Positions 6,276 through 14,400 of a stretch of DNA of 33,322 nucleotides are shown in pieces; the first letter of the stretch is position 1; every line of letters starts with the position of its first letter. This DNA is from Chitinophagaceae bacterium (GTDB taxonomy: Bacteria; Bacteroidota; Bacteroidia; Chitinophagales; Chitinophagaceae). A program made the translations under genes and the position numbers. The stretch covers positions 1-33,322 of the forward strand of contig CANJQU010000042.1 of assembly GCA_947476485.1 (NCBI GenBank). Reading direction: 5' to 3'. A model generated the notes under the pieces. It saw only the letters and a program-made list of their open reading frames with translations. It was not told where the DNA came from and made no database searches.

Positions 6276-6502
6276 TTAGGATATTTCTTTACAACTTCTT
6301 CGTGGGGTATTCCTTTTCCTTGTTCCAATTGGCGAAGGCCTCGATCTATTGAGGATTTCTCTTCGTCGCTAATTTCATCCCACCAGTCCTGATCCTGGTC
6401 AGCTTCCAACATCGCGTGAATTATTTTTACCATCCGGTCGTCCGCATGGTCTATGTATTCTTTAACTTCTTTCCGTATATCTTTTTTTAGCGTCGTTCTC
6501 AT
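6260..6502 (-). CDS. Antitoxin of the RelE/ParE pair
   Basis: An 80-residue, highly charged protein located directly before the toxin and overlapping it by 16 bases. The N-terminal half (MRTTLKKDIRKEVKEYIDHADDRMVKIIHAML) is predicted helical and may dimerise. The C-terminal part (SSIDRGLRQLEQGKGIPHEEVVKKYPKW) has the look of toxin-wrapping tails of addiction-module antitoxins common in Bacteroidota. It should neutralise the toxin and repress the operon; both are family-based inferences. A -7 box on the minus strand (TAAATTTG at 6526-6519) lies 17 bases before the start codon. That box falls within the gap after the DUF1572 gene, so the pair has its own promoter. Confidence 0.85.
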   Translation of the reverse strand: MRTTLKKDIRKEVKEYIDHADDRMVKIIHAMLEADQDQDWWDEISDEEKSSIDRGLRQLEQGKGIPHEEVVKKYPKWFKK

Positions 6503-6518
6503 AAAAAATGGCTTATTA

Positions 6519-6526
6519 CAAATTTA
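6519..6526 (-). promoter_or_regulatory. -7 box of the toxin-antitoxin operon
   Basis: Read on the minus strand as TAAATTTG, an exact TAnnTTTG match, 17 bases before the antitoxin ATG. No -33 TTTG at the ideal spacing was seen. Confidence 0.45.
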
Positions 6527-6541
6527 ATGGATTTCTTCAAA

Positions 6542-7102
6542 TTATTTCTTGTCTATCCAATCATCAGTAAAATGCCGCACTTGTTTGTCTTGTGAGAATT
6601 TACCTGTGTTATATTCATTTGACTTGTTGCGGGGTATGGATAAACTCTTCCATTCAGCTTTGCTACGCAGTTTGGAAATGTAGACGATCTGGCCTACGTG
6701 ATAGGAGTAATGAGCTATCTGCCGGTTGATGGCCTCCAGTATCGAATGACCTTCGTTGCGTATATAGATTATTTTTTCAAGATCGTCGTCGGTGATGCTG
6801 TTGAGTGCGTTGAACAGATATTGCCAACCTTCTTCCCACTTTTTTAGAAGGGCATCCCTGTTCATAACTTCGTTCTCAAACTCGGCATCGCGCTGTCGCC
6901 ACGGCTTTTCTCCGTCTGTAGTGAGGAAGTTCGTCCACCGGCTCATCATATTACCCCACATGTGTTTTACAATGGCAGCAATGCTGTTGCTGTCTTCATT
7001 GGCCTGCCAGTTAAGTTGCTGGTCATCGATCTGTGCCAAAGCTTTTTCGCCTAGTTGCTTGTACATCATGAACTGGCGTTTTGCGCTGTCTAAGTATTGC
7101 AT
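6542..7102 (-). CDS. DUF1572 (DinB-like) family protein
   Basis: A 186-residue protein of the DUF1572 family, four-helix proteins related to DinB/YfiT. Typical segments are MQYLDSAKRQFMMYKQLGEKA, NSIAAIVKHMWGNMMSRWTNF and IAHYSYHVGQIVYI. Histidines in VKHMWG and HYSYHVGQ occupy the positions that bind a metal ion in DinB-like folds. The reaction is unknown; some relatives transfer bacillithiol or other thiols. The ATG at 7102 is chosen because the family begins there; the open frame runs upstream to 7204, but those 34 residues include a translated intergenic repeat (SPFRGLGF). It may be the last gene of the leftward run from the EamA gene, separated from the GNAT gene by a 123-base gap with repeats. 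Confidence 0.88.
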   Translation of the reverse strand: MQYLDSAKRQFMMYKQLGEKALAQIDDQQLNWQANEDSNSIAAIVKHMWGNMMSRWTNFLTTDGEKPWRQRDAEFENEVMNRDALLKKWEEGWQYLFNALNSITDDDLEKIIYIRNEGHSILEAINRQIAHYSYHVGQIVYISKLRSKAEWKSLSIPRNKSNEYNTGKFSQDKQVRHFTDDWIDKK

Positions 7103-7132
7103 AAACCCCAAACCCCTAAAGGGGCTTCTCCT
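7103..7132 (-). repeat. GC-rich palindromic intergenic repeat, copy 1
   Basis: AACCCCAAACCCCTAAAGGG and trailing GCTTC contain the hairpin CCCCTAAAGGGG at 7114-7125. The same pattern occurs in opposite orientation at 7208-7240. This kind of CCCCT-AAA-GGGG element is frequent between genes in Bacteroidota. It abuts the DUF1572 start codon. Confidence 0.6.
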
Positions 7133-7207
7133 TATTTTTAGAAATTTTGAGTAAAATAAATTTGTTTCATTTTTGATGCCGTATAGAGTTTTGAAACTGC
7201 TCAATAG

Positions 7208-7240
7208 TTGGTTCCCCTTCAGGGGTCAGGGGTTCGCAGG
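7208..7240 (+). repeat. GC-rich palindromic intergenic repeat, copy 2
   Basis: GGTTCCCCTTCAGGGG followed by TCAGGGGTTCGCAGGGG. Read on the minus strand it gives AACCCCTGACCCCTGAAGGG, matching copy 1 (AACCCCAAACCCCTAAAGGG) at 17 of 20 positions. It overlaps the end of the GNAT gene and supplies its stop codon. Confidence 0.6.
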
Positions 7241-7681
7241 GGTATATATGTCTGGCCTGGTCAGCTCCATTATGCGCTCCGGGAATTTACATTCCGTGAA
7301 TTCGTACTTCCTGTACAATTCCTGCGCACCTTTGGTGGCCAGCATGATCCTCCGCAAGCCTTTTACCCAATCCATTCCGAAGAGCATTTCCATCATTTTC
7401 TTGCTGATACCAACGCCACGGTGTTCTTCCTTCACATACACATCGGCCAGGTAGGCGAATGTGGCGTAGTCTGTAACCAGCCTTGCATAAGCTATCTGCT
7501 CTCCGTTATAAAGAGCACCAATGCAGAACGAATTTTCAAACGCAGTTTTTACCGTGACAAATGGAATATCATTGGACCAATAAGAGCGAGTTGACAACCA
7601 CGAATGAATGGCTTGAACATCCATTCGTGATTTGTCTGTAGTGATCGTATAACCTTTATAGTCTTCGGTCAAATCCATCAT
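7226..7681 (-). CDS. GNAT family N-acetyltransferase
   Basis: A 151-residue acetyltransferase of the GNAT superfamily. Motif A, which binds the acetyl-CoA pyrophosphate, is seen in LADVYVKEEHRGVGISKKMM, with the R-G-V-G core near residues 98-101. The preceding strand AYARLVTDYATFAYL and the late segment ATKGAQELYRKYEF are typical of a subgroup common in Bacteroidota. The acceptor substrate is unknown. The start lies one base after the stop of the aminotransferase gene, so the two are almost certainly one transcript. The last residues (YTPANP) and the stop fall at the edge of an intergenic repeat, so the native C-terminus may have been altered by its insertion. Confidence 0.9.
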   Translation of the reverse strand: MMDLTEDYKGYTITTDKSRMDVQAIHSWLSTRSYWSNDIPFVTVKTAFENSFCIGALYNGEQIAYARLVTDYATFAYLADVYVKEEHRGVGISKKMMEMLFGMDWVKGLRRIMLATKGAQELYRKYEFTECKFPERIMELTRPDIYTPANP

Positions 7682-7682
7682 A

Positions 7683-8732
7683 TCAGATAACGTAGTTCCA
7701 CTTATTGGTATCCTCAGTTAGTCCACGACGTATATTGAACAGTTCCTTTTGCAATTGGTACATTATGGCATCGGGTTCGATATAGCATTTGTATTCTTTA
7801 TGTCCAATGGCGATGGTCTCAATGGGCGCTACTACTGCAGCAGTGCCTGCGCCAAATGCTTCTACCTGTTTGCCGTCTTCAAAAGCGCGTATCAATTCCT
7901 CGTAGCTGATCTGCCGTTCTTCTATGGTAATTCCTTTTGCAGCCGCGAGCGTCAACAAAGAATCGCGGGTCACGCCGTCAAGGATAGTACCCGTGAGCAT
8001 GGGCGTTACAAGGGTGTTGTCGATAACGAACATTGCATTCATTGTGCCGGACTCTTCAATAAATTCATTGTGTATAGCGTCGGTCCACAACACCTGGTCG
8101 TAGCCTGCGTCGCGGGCGAGTTGGGTGGGGTAGAATGCGCCGCCATAGTTGCCGCCGCATTTAGCATTGCCGGTGCCGCCTTCTGCAGCGCGAATAAAAT
8201 TGGTTTCGACTTTTACTTTCAGTGGCTTGGAGTAATACTGGAAAGCCGGGGAGCACACGACCATAAACAGATATTCATCTGAAACTTTCACGCCTATCCT
8301 GTCTTCTGTTGCGATCATAAAGGGGCGGATATACAACGAGCCATCCGGTTCTTTTGGCACCCAGTCCGCATCCAGGAGCACCAGTTGATGAATGGCGTCG
8401 ATAAACAATTTCTTAGGTATGGCGGGCATGCACATGCGGTGCAATGATTTCATGAACCGGTCATAGTGCTTATCTGGCCTGAAGATATTAATGTGGCCAT
8501 CCTCCATCACGAATGCCTTCATGCCTTCAAACACAGTTTGTCCGTAATGGAGACAGAGCGCCAGCGGGCTTAGCGTAAGATCGTGAAACGGGACTACCTT
8601 CGCATTCTGCCATTCGCCATTTTTGTACTCGGCTATGAACATATGCTCTGTTGGGATTTTTCCAAAGGGCAGCGACTTGGTGTCGGTTACTTTTCTTTCG
8701 GCCTGCGAGGTAATTGAAATGGGATGTTCCAT
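7683..8732 (-). CDS. ilvE: Branched-chain amino acid aminotransferase
   Basis: A 349-residue fold-type IV PLP enzyme of the branched-chain aminotransferase family, closer to the eukaryotic/BCAT2-like group than to E. coli IlvE. It reversibly transfers amino groups between glutamate and the keto acids of Leu, Ile and Val in the cytosol. The PLP lysine is K191 in GNAKCGGNYGG. Further landmarks are LHYGQTVFEGMKAF (61-74), the substrate-side arginine in YIRPFM (134-139), the FIEESGTMN block near 224-232 and the phosphate-holding ILDGVTRDS turn. Length is normal. The gene lies 21 bases after the EamA exporter gene and one base before the GNAT gene, so the run looks like an operon. The neighbouring MocR regulator also binds PLP and could sense amine or amino acid status. 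Confidence 0.95.
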   Translation of the reverse strand: MEHPISITSQAERKVTDTKSLPFGKIPTEHMFIAEYKNGEWQNAKVVPFHDLTLSPLALCLHYGQTVFEGMKAFVMEDGHINIFRPDKHYDRFMKSLHRMCMPAIPKKLFIDAIHQLVLLDADWVPKEPDGSLYIRPFMIATEDRIGVKVSDEYLFMVVCSPAFQYYSKPLKVKVETNFIRAAEGGTGNAKCGGNYGGAFYPTQLARDAGYDQVLWTDAIHNEFIEESGTMNAMFVIDNTLVTPMLTGTILDGVTRDSLLTLAAAKGITIEERQISYEELIRAFEDGKQVEAFGAGTAAVVAPIETIAIGHKEYKCYIEPDAIMYQLQKELFNIRRGLTEDTNKWNYVI

Positions 8733-8753
8733 ACAATTTCAGTTTTAGATTGT

Positions 8754-9710
8754 TTATGAATCAGCTACGCTTTCCGGGAAAGCGACAGCCGTTTTTGAAG
8801 CTGGTTTCTGATCGGCAATATGTTGTTTCCTGTAACCGCGATTTACGAGATAGACACTGATAACGATCGTTACAAAAGCCATGCCCGTATAAATATTTAC
8901 ATCTTCGTTCAGCACAATGTAGCCTACGATCACGGCTATCAACGGATTGATGTAGGCGTATATTGTTGCGATACCCACCGGCAGTGCGCTTAGTGCATAC
9001 ATATATGCTGCGTAGGCAAGCACGGAGCCGAATATGATGAGGTACAACATTGCTTCCAGCCCCTCTTTATTCCACAACCGGAAGTCTTTGTAACTATCTA
9101 TAGCGGGGCTTAGCATAAGCATGAACAAACCGCCGAATAACAATTGAAGCCCGGAGTTGAAGAACGGATTCACAGGGGCAATGTGTTTTTTGTTTACAAT
9201 GCTACCCAATGCCCAGCAGCATGTGGCAGTGAGCACAGCCAGCATTCCTCCGATGTAGGCAGGTTTGGTCATGTCTGCAAGATTGTGCCGGAATATAAGG
9301 CCTACGCCACAAACGCCGAGCAAAAGCCCAAATCCGATAGTAGCGTTAAAATGGTCTTTTTTAGAAGAGAAAAGGTTAAAGAGCACAGCGAAGAGCGGCA
9401 TCATTGAACAAAGCAAGGCAGCGATGCCGCTGGGTATATATTTCTCGCCCCATGTTACACCTCCATTGCCCATGGTCAGCATCAGGAAGCCAACCAGCAT
9501 CTGGCGCAGTATGTTTTGCATGGAAAGATCTTTCTGCTTGCTCACCATCAATGCGATGAACATGAGAATAAGTCCGGCTACTGTTTGCCGCACCCCAGCA
9601 AACAGGAATGGCGGATAGTGTGCCACACCCACCCATATTGCCATGTAGGTAGTGCCCCACACGATGCAGATGAAGATAAGGGCGATGTATGCTTTTGTGT
9701 TTGCTTTCAT
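8754..9710 (-). CDS. EamA/DMT family transporter
   Basis: A 318-residue inner-membrane protein with about ten TM segments in two homologous EamA halves. The first half opens MKANTKAYIALIFICIVWGT with the family signature VWGTTYMAI, and the second half carries GSIVNKK, LFGGLFMLML and YAYINPLIAVIVGYIVL, the classic EamA end. Such proteins export amino acids or other metabolites; the substrate is not known. The ATG at 9710 fits the family start; an upstream extension to 9821 would reach into the divergent MocR gene. It is divergently arranged with a MocR-type regulator, a pairing often seen where the regulator controls an exporter. It likely heads the operon with ilvE and GNAT. Confidence 0.9.
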   Translation of the reverse strand: MKANTKAYIALIFICIVWGTTYMAIWVGVAHYPPFLFAGVRQTVAGLILMFIALMVSKQKDLSMQNILRQMLVGFLMLTMGNGGVTWGEKYIPSGIAALLCSMMPLFAVLFNLFSSKKDHFNATIGFGLLLGVCGVGLIFRHNLADMTKPAYIGGMLAVLTATCCWALGSIVNKKHIAPVNPFFNSGLQLLFGGLFMLMLSPAIDSYKDFRLWNKEGLEAMLYLIIFGSVLAYAAYMYALSALPVGIATIYAYINPLIAVIVGYIVLNEDVNIYTGMAFVTIVISVYLVNRGYRKQHIADQKPASKTAVAFPESVADS

Positions 9711-9738
9711 TTCCAATACAAAATTGTGAAAAAAAATT

Positions 9739-9788
9739 AAAACAAAACAGATACAATTTTCATAATTTTGACCATAACAGTTTGTTTT
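9739..9788. promoter_or_regulatory. Candidate operator between EamA and MocR genes
   Basis: AAAACAAA (9739-9746) and TTTGTTTT (9781-9788) form an 8-bp inverted repeat with centres 42 bases apart, about four helical turns. A -7 box for the MocR gene (TAATTTTG, 9763-9770) lies between the arms. It is a plausible regulator site, but the AT-rich composition makes chance matches more likely. Confidence 0.35.
9763..9770 (+). promoter_or_regulatory. -7 box of the MocR-type gene
   Basis: TAATTTTG matches TAnnTTTG. It overlaps an upstream in-frame start at 9768, which supports the ATG at 9789 as the true start. Confidence 0.5.
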
Positions 9789-11228
9789 ATGAAAGCGATA
9801 AACAAGAACAAAGCCGAACACTTATATCTGCGCATTGCCGAAACAATAGAGCAACAGGTGATGGACCAGGTGTTGAAGATAGGTGATAAGCTGCCGTCTG
9901 TAAGGCTACTGAGCAAGGAACATGGTATAAGCGTGAGCACTATACTTCAAGCCTACTATCATCTTGAAGGGAAAGGGCTTATTGAGTCACGTCCGCAGTC
10001 GGGATATTATGTGCGGTTTAATCCATCGCGCTTTCCACAGAAGATAGAGAAGAGTAATCCGCTTCAAACGGTAAAGACCAAGAATGTAGAGGCGATAATC
10101 GGGGAAGTGTATGATACATTTTCTATGGGTGGTGTTACACGATTTTCATTGAGCGTACCTGCGCCGGAAATACTGCCCCTGGCTAAACTGAATAAAGCAA
10201 TGATGCAGGCGCTGCGTGATCTGCCCGCAAACGGTACATCTTATGAACAGGTACAGGGAAACGATCTGCTGCGCCGGCAAGTGGCGTGGTGGTCCATGCA
10301 TTGGGGCGGACATCTGCAGGCTGATGATCTTGTTACGACGTCGGGTTGTATGAATGCAATATCTTATTGTCTTATGGCGCTCACCAAGCCGGGTGATACG
10401 ATAGCGGTGGAGAGCCCGGTCTATTTCGGCGTACTTCGTTTTGCTCAAAGCATAGGACTGAAAGTATTGGAACTGCCAACCGACCCCGATACAGGCGTAG
10501 ACCCTGACGATGTAAAAAAAGCGTTGCAGAAGCATGCAATAAAGGCTTGTTTCTTTGTTACCAATTTCAGTAATCCGCTGGGTTATTGCATGCCGGATGA
10601 GCAGAAAGAAGCCATGGTGAAACTGTTGTCAAGGCATGGTGTGCCGCTTATAGAGGATGATCTGTATGGCGATGTATACTTTGGCAAGAGCAGGCCGAGG
10701 TCGTGCAAGAGCTTTGATGAGGAAGGGAATGTGCTATGGTGCAGCTCTATTTCTAAAACACTGGCACCCGGCTACAGGGTGGGATGGGCAGCTCCAGGCA
10801 AGTATATGGATAAAGTAAAAAGGCTGAAACTGTATCATAGTATTACGAGTGCAACTGCACAGCAAGCTGCAATTGCCAGCTTCCTTGCGACAGGGCGATA
10901 CGAGCACCACCTACGTAAATTGAGGCAGACGCTTCATTCCAACAGCCTGCAGTTTACCCGGGCCATTGGTGAATATTTTCCGGCAGGTATTAAAATGTCT
11001 ACGCCTAAGGGTGGCTTTATATTGTGGATGGAACTGGATAAGAAAATAGACACCTACCAGTTATACCAGGAAGCGATGCAGCATAAGATAAGTATAGCAC
11101 CCGGCACCATGTTCACGTTACAGGATCGTTATCAAAACTGCATGCGCCTTAGTTACGGTATGCCGTGGACTACAGAGGTAGACAGAGCACTTAAGAAACT
11201 AGGCAACCTGGTGCATGGAATGATGTAA
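9789..11228 (+). CDS. MocR-type PLP-dependent transcriptional regulator
   Basis: A 479-residue fusion of a GntR-type winged helix (residues 12-78, with LPSVRLLSKEHGISVSTILQ and GLIESRPQSGYYV) to a fold-type I aminotransferase-like domain. PLP-site landmarks are the YEQVQGNDLLRR block, NPLGYC, the EDDLYGD turn and the Schiff-base lysine K323 in SSISKTLAPGYRVGW. MocR/GabR regulators use bound PLP and an amine ligand to control amino acid or vitamin B6 genes; the ligand here is unknown. The ATG at 9789 is chosen because an earlier in-frame start lies on the -7 box. It is divergent from the EamA-ilvE-GNAT run, its likely target. In the close relatives I recall the aminotransferase domain is regulatory, but an enzyme activity is not excluded. 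Confidence 0.92.
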   Translation: MKAINKNKAEHLYLRIAETIEQQVMDQVLKIGDKLPSVRLLSKEHGISVSTILQAYYHLEGKGLIESRPQSGYYVRFNPSRFPQKIEKSNPLQTVKTKNVEAIIGEVYDTFSMGGVTRFSLSVPAPEILPLAKLNKAMMQALRDLPANGTSYEQVQGNDLLRRQVAWWSMHWGGHLQADDLVTTSGCMNAISYCLMALTKPGDTIAVESPVYFGVLRFAQSIGLKVLELPTDPDTGVDPDDVKKALQKHAIKACFFVTNFSNPLGYCMPDEQKEAMVKLLSRHGVPLIEDDLYGDVYFGKSRPRSCKSFDEEGNVLWCSSISKTLAPGYRVGWAAPGKYMDKVKRLKLYHSITSATAQQAAIASFLATGRYEHHLRKLRQTLHSNSLQFTRAIGEYFPAGIKMSTPKGGFILWMELDKKIDTYQLYQEAMQHKISIAPGTMFTLQDRYQNCMRLSYGMPWTTEVDRALKKLGNLVHGMM

Positions 11229-11397
11229 TGCATTTAACTCGATGAGTTGGGATTCTACATTTGATTGCAGCCTAAGGGTTATAATATGCTGATGGTTTGT
11301 ATCTCCGGTTTGTCTAAGTGATATTCGCGACATATCAATATGTTGTTTCGCCTTTTGGTTAAAATAGTGGTCCAAAAACGACTATTTATTAACATTA

Positions 11398-11428
11398 TTT
11401 GTTTTGCTTATCTTTATGTTATATTTTG
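11398..11428 (+). promoter_or_regulatory. Weak promoter of the large T9SS gene
   Basis: TTTG at 11398-11401 and TATATTTTG at 11420-11428, separated by 18 bases. The second box has one extra base relative to TAnnTTTG. The rest of the 250-base gap 11229-11478 shows nothing recognisable beyond AT-rich sequence. Confidence 0.3.
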
Positions 11429-11478
11429 ACGGATATTTTCTGCTTGTTTTTTTGACCTTATAACAACTTTTTCGTTCG

Positions 11479-14400
11479 ATGAGAAAACTGTTTATTCTAT
11501 TTATTTTATGTACGCTGGTAAGGAATAGTGTATCGGCACAGTATAATACACCGCAAAACTACAACTGGGCTTTTGGAACAAGGGCAGGTGTGAGCTTTGC
11601 ATCCGGCTCACCGGTAAATACGTCATCCAACCTTGACCAGTATGAGGGATCTGCTTCTGTAAGCAATGCTGCCGGTGCGCTTCTGTTTTATACCGACGGC
11701 ACCAATATCTGGAACAATACCGGCGCTATCATGCCCGGTTCGGCCGGAGGCCTTATTCCGTACAGTACATGGAGCACGACAATGTCAGCGTTAATAGCGC
11801 CAGTGCTTTCAAACCCGAACCAGTATTATGTGTTTTCTATAGAAGAGGCTGAAGATTATATAACCGGTGATATGGGGGCGATGCGCATGTATTACTGTAT
11901 CGTGGACATGACCCTTGCCGGTGGGTTAGGGAATGTAGTGCCTGGTACGCTAGGCACCTTCTTTGCGAGCCCTGTTGGCGAAAAGCAGATCATCATACCC
12001 GGTAACAACTGTGATCTGTGGCTCGTTAATCACGGACGTGGAAACAAGAATTTCTATGCGTACAACATTACAAACACCGGTATCAATCCGGTTCCCGTGG
12101 TGTCTACGCTGGGTAATATGACAGGCCCCTTTTCCTATGGGATAGGTGTAATGAAGGTATCGCCAAACAGGCTGCGCATTGTTACGCAGAACTGGAATGA
12201 CCCCGGCATTACCGGTATTTCCGGCCCGTGGCTGAATGGTACAGAGCTTTATGATTTTAACCCGAACACGGGCAGTGTTTCTAACTGCAGGCTGCTTGAT
12301 TCGACAAAAGAGCAATATGGGGCTGAGTTTTCGCCTGATAACACGAAGCTATATACGATGGAGGATGATGTGGCTGCAGGCGGTATCACTCGGATATGCC
12401 AGTATGATATTACCGGGGCTACTGCTGCTGCTATCAGGGCGACCAAGTATACAGTTGTTTCGGATGCTTCTGAGCCGTATACCGATCTGAAGCTAGCGAG
12501 GAACAACAAGATATACATGGGGTCTTTGAATACGCTTCCAGCGTCCTATTTAAGTGTGATCAACAATCCGAATGTTGCCGGAGCCGGTTGCGGTTATGCG
12601 GCTAATGTTGTTACGCTATCGGGTGTTGGTTACCGGTATGCACAGGAAGGTATGCCGAACACCTTTCAGAATGTGGTGCATGATACAACATTCCAATCGC
12701 ATGATACCACCGTGTGCTCACTGCCTGCGGCAGGTATTACGCTGACTGCACCGCTTGGCACCTCTTACTATTGGTACGATGGCACAACTGCTGCAACCCA
12801 TACCGCCCTGACCGCAGGTAACTATTGGGTAAATGTTACCAATGCATGCAACGTTATCAGTGATACTATAAAAGTGCATGTTGGCGGTACGTCAATTTTG
12901 GGATCACTTATTATTTGCCCGGGCGGGTCTACTACTTTGAGCAGCGCCACTCCGGGTGGAACCTGGAGCAGCTCTGCAACATCAGTAGCAACTATCGGCA
13001 GCCTTACTGGTGTAGCGAATGGGCTTGCAATTGGAACAACAACGATATCCTATACGGTGGCAGGCTGTTCGGCAACTGCTATTTTAACTGTTCAGGCGCT
13101 CACGCCGATCAGTGGCACGCCTTCGGTATGTTTGGGTGGAACCACGTCTCTTACCGACGCTATGGGTGGCGGCACATGGAGCAGCGGGAATGTGAGCGTA
13201 GCCACTGTGGGGAGCGCTACAGGCATCGTTAGTGGCGTGTCTGCAGGTACCGCAATCATCACTTATCTCACTTCGTGGTGTTTCACCACTATTGTTGTTA
13301 CGGTCAATACAACTTCTCCTATAGCAGGTACACTTTCGGTATGCCAGGGCAGCACCACGACACTAACCGACGCCATCAGCGGAGGAACATGGTTGAGTGG
13401 TAGCCCGGGAGTTGCAACGATTGGCGCAGGTACCGGCCTTGTTACCGGAGTCTCCGGCGGTACAGCAAATATTACATATACCACTCCGGCCGGCTGCAGG
13501 GCATTTGCTGTGGTTACCGTTAATCCGGTTGGACCTATCAACGGTTCACTTTCCGTTTGTCTCGGTTATACTACTACGCTGACCGATATTGCGGGCGGCG
13601 GTACATGGAGCAGTTCTAACACAGGGGTTGCAACGATCGGTGCCAGTACGGGCCTGGTCACTGCGATATCGGTAGGTACAACTACTATAAGTTATATTTT
13701 GCCTTCCGGTTGTTCAGTAGCGGTTACACTTTCTGTTATCACTGTGGCTCCGATAAATGGTACTCCGAATGTTTGCATTGGCAGTACGACAACTTTGAGC
13801 AGCACGTCTACAGGCGGTACGTGGACCAGTGGCAATCCGGCGGTTGCAACCATCGGGCTGGCAACCGGCGTTGTCAATGGCGTGTCACTGGGCACTGCAA
13901 CGATCACCTATACTATCGGCGGCGGGTGTACCAATACCATCGTGGTGACGGTAAATCCACTTCCTGCGGTTATTTCGGGTATAACGGCAATATGTCAAGG
14001 CGCGACTTCAACACTATCGGATGCTACCGGCGGCGGTACATGGAGCAGCAGCGATCCGACCATTGCTGCGATTGGAATACTTTCCGGTGTAGTCACTGCT
14101 GTGTCAGCAGGAACGGTGACGATTACCTACAAATTGCCAACGGGTTGTGTTGCTACTATTCCTTTTATCGTAAATCCGTTACCGCCAAATATCTCAGGTC
14201 CGGCGAGCGTTTGCATTGGTACATCTGTTACATTAACTGACCTTGTGGGCGGTGGTACCTGGATAAGCGGTAACACAGGCGTTGTTACGATCGGCTTTGC
14301 AACGGGTGTTGCTACCGGTATATCCACGGGCACCAGTATCATAACTTACACCTTGCCTACAGGGTGCAGTATTACTACAACGATCAGTGTGGGTACATTG

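Noticed and set aside
7749-8282. Plus-strand open frame of 177 codons opposite ilvE
   Set aside because: It lies wholly within the strongly supported aminotransferase gene and has no recognisable features.
9711-9821. N-terminal extension of the EamA open frame
   Set aside because: It overlaps the divergent MocR gene and its promoter; the family starts at the ATG at 9710.
13263-14342. Several antisense open frames of 60-92 codons inside the Ig repeat array
   Set aside because: They recur at the same place in each repeat unit and mirror the coding strand; they are by-products of the repeat codon pattern.
12889-14400. Regular repeats that might suggest a CRISPR or satellite array
   Set aside because: The period is about 216 bp, always whole codons, and the frame is open throughout with a known domain pattern.
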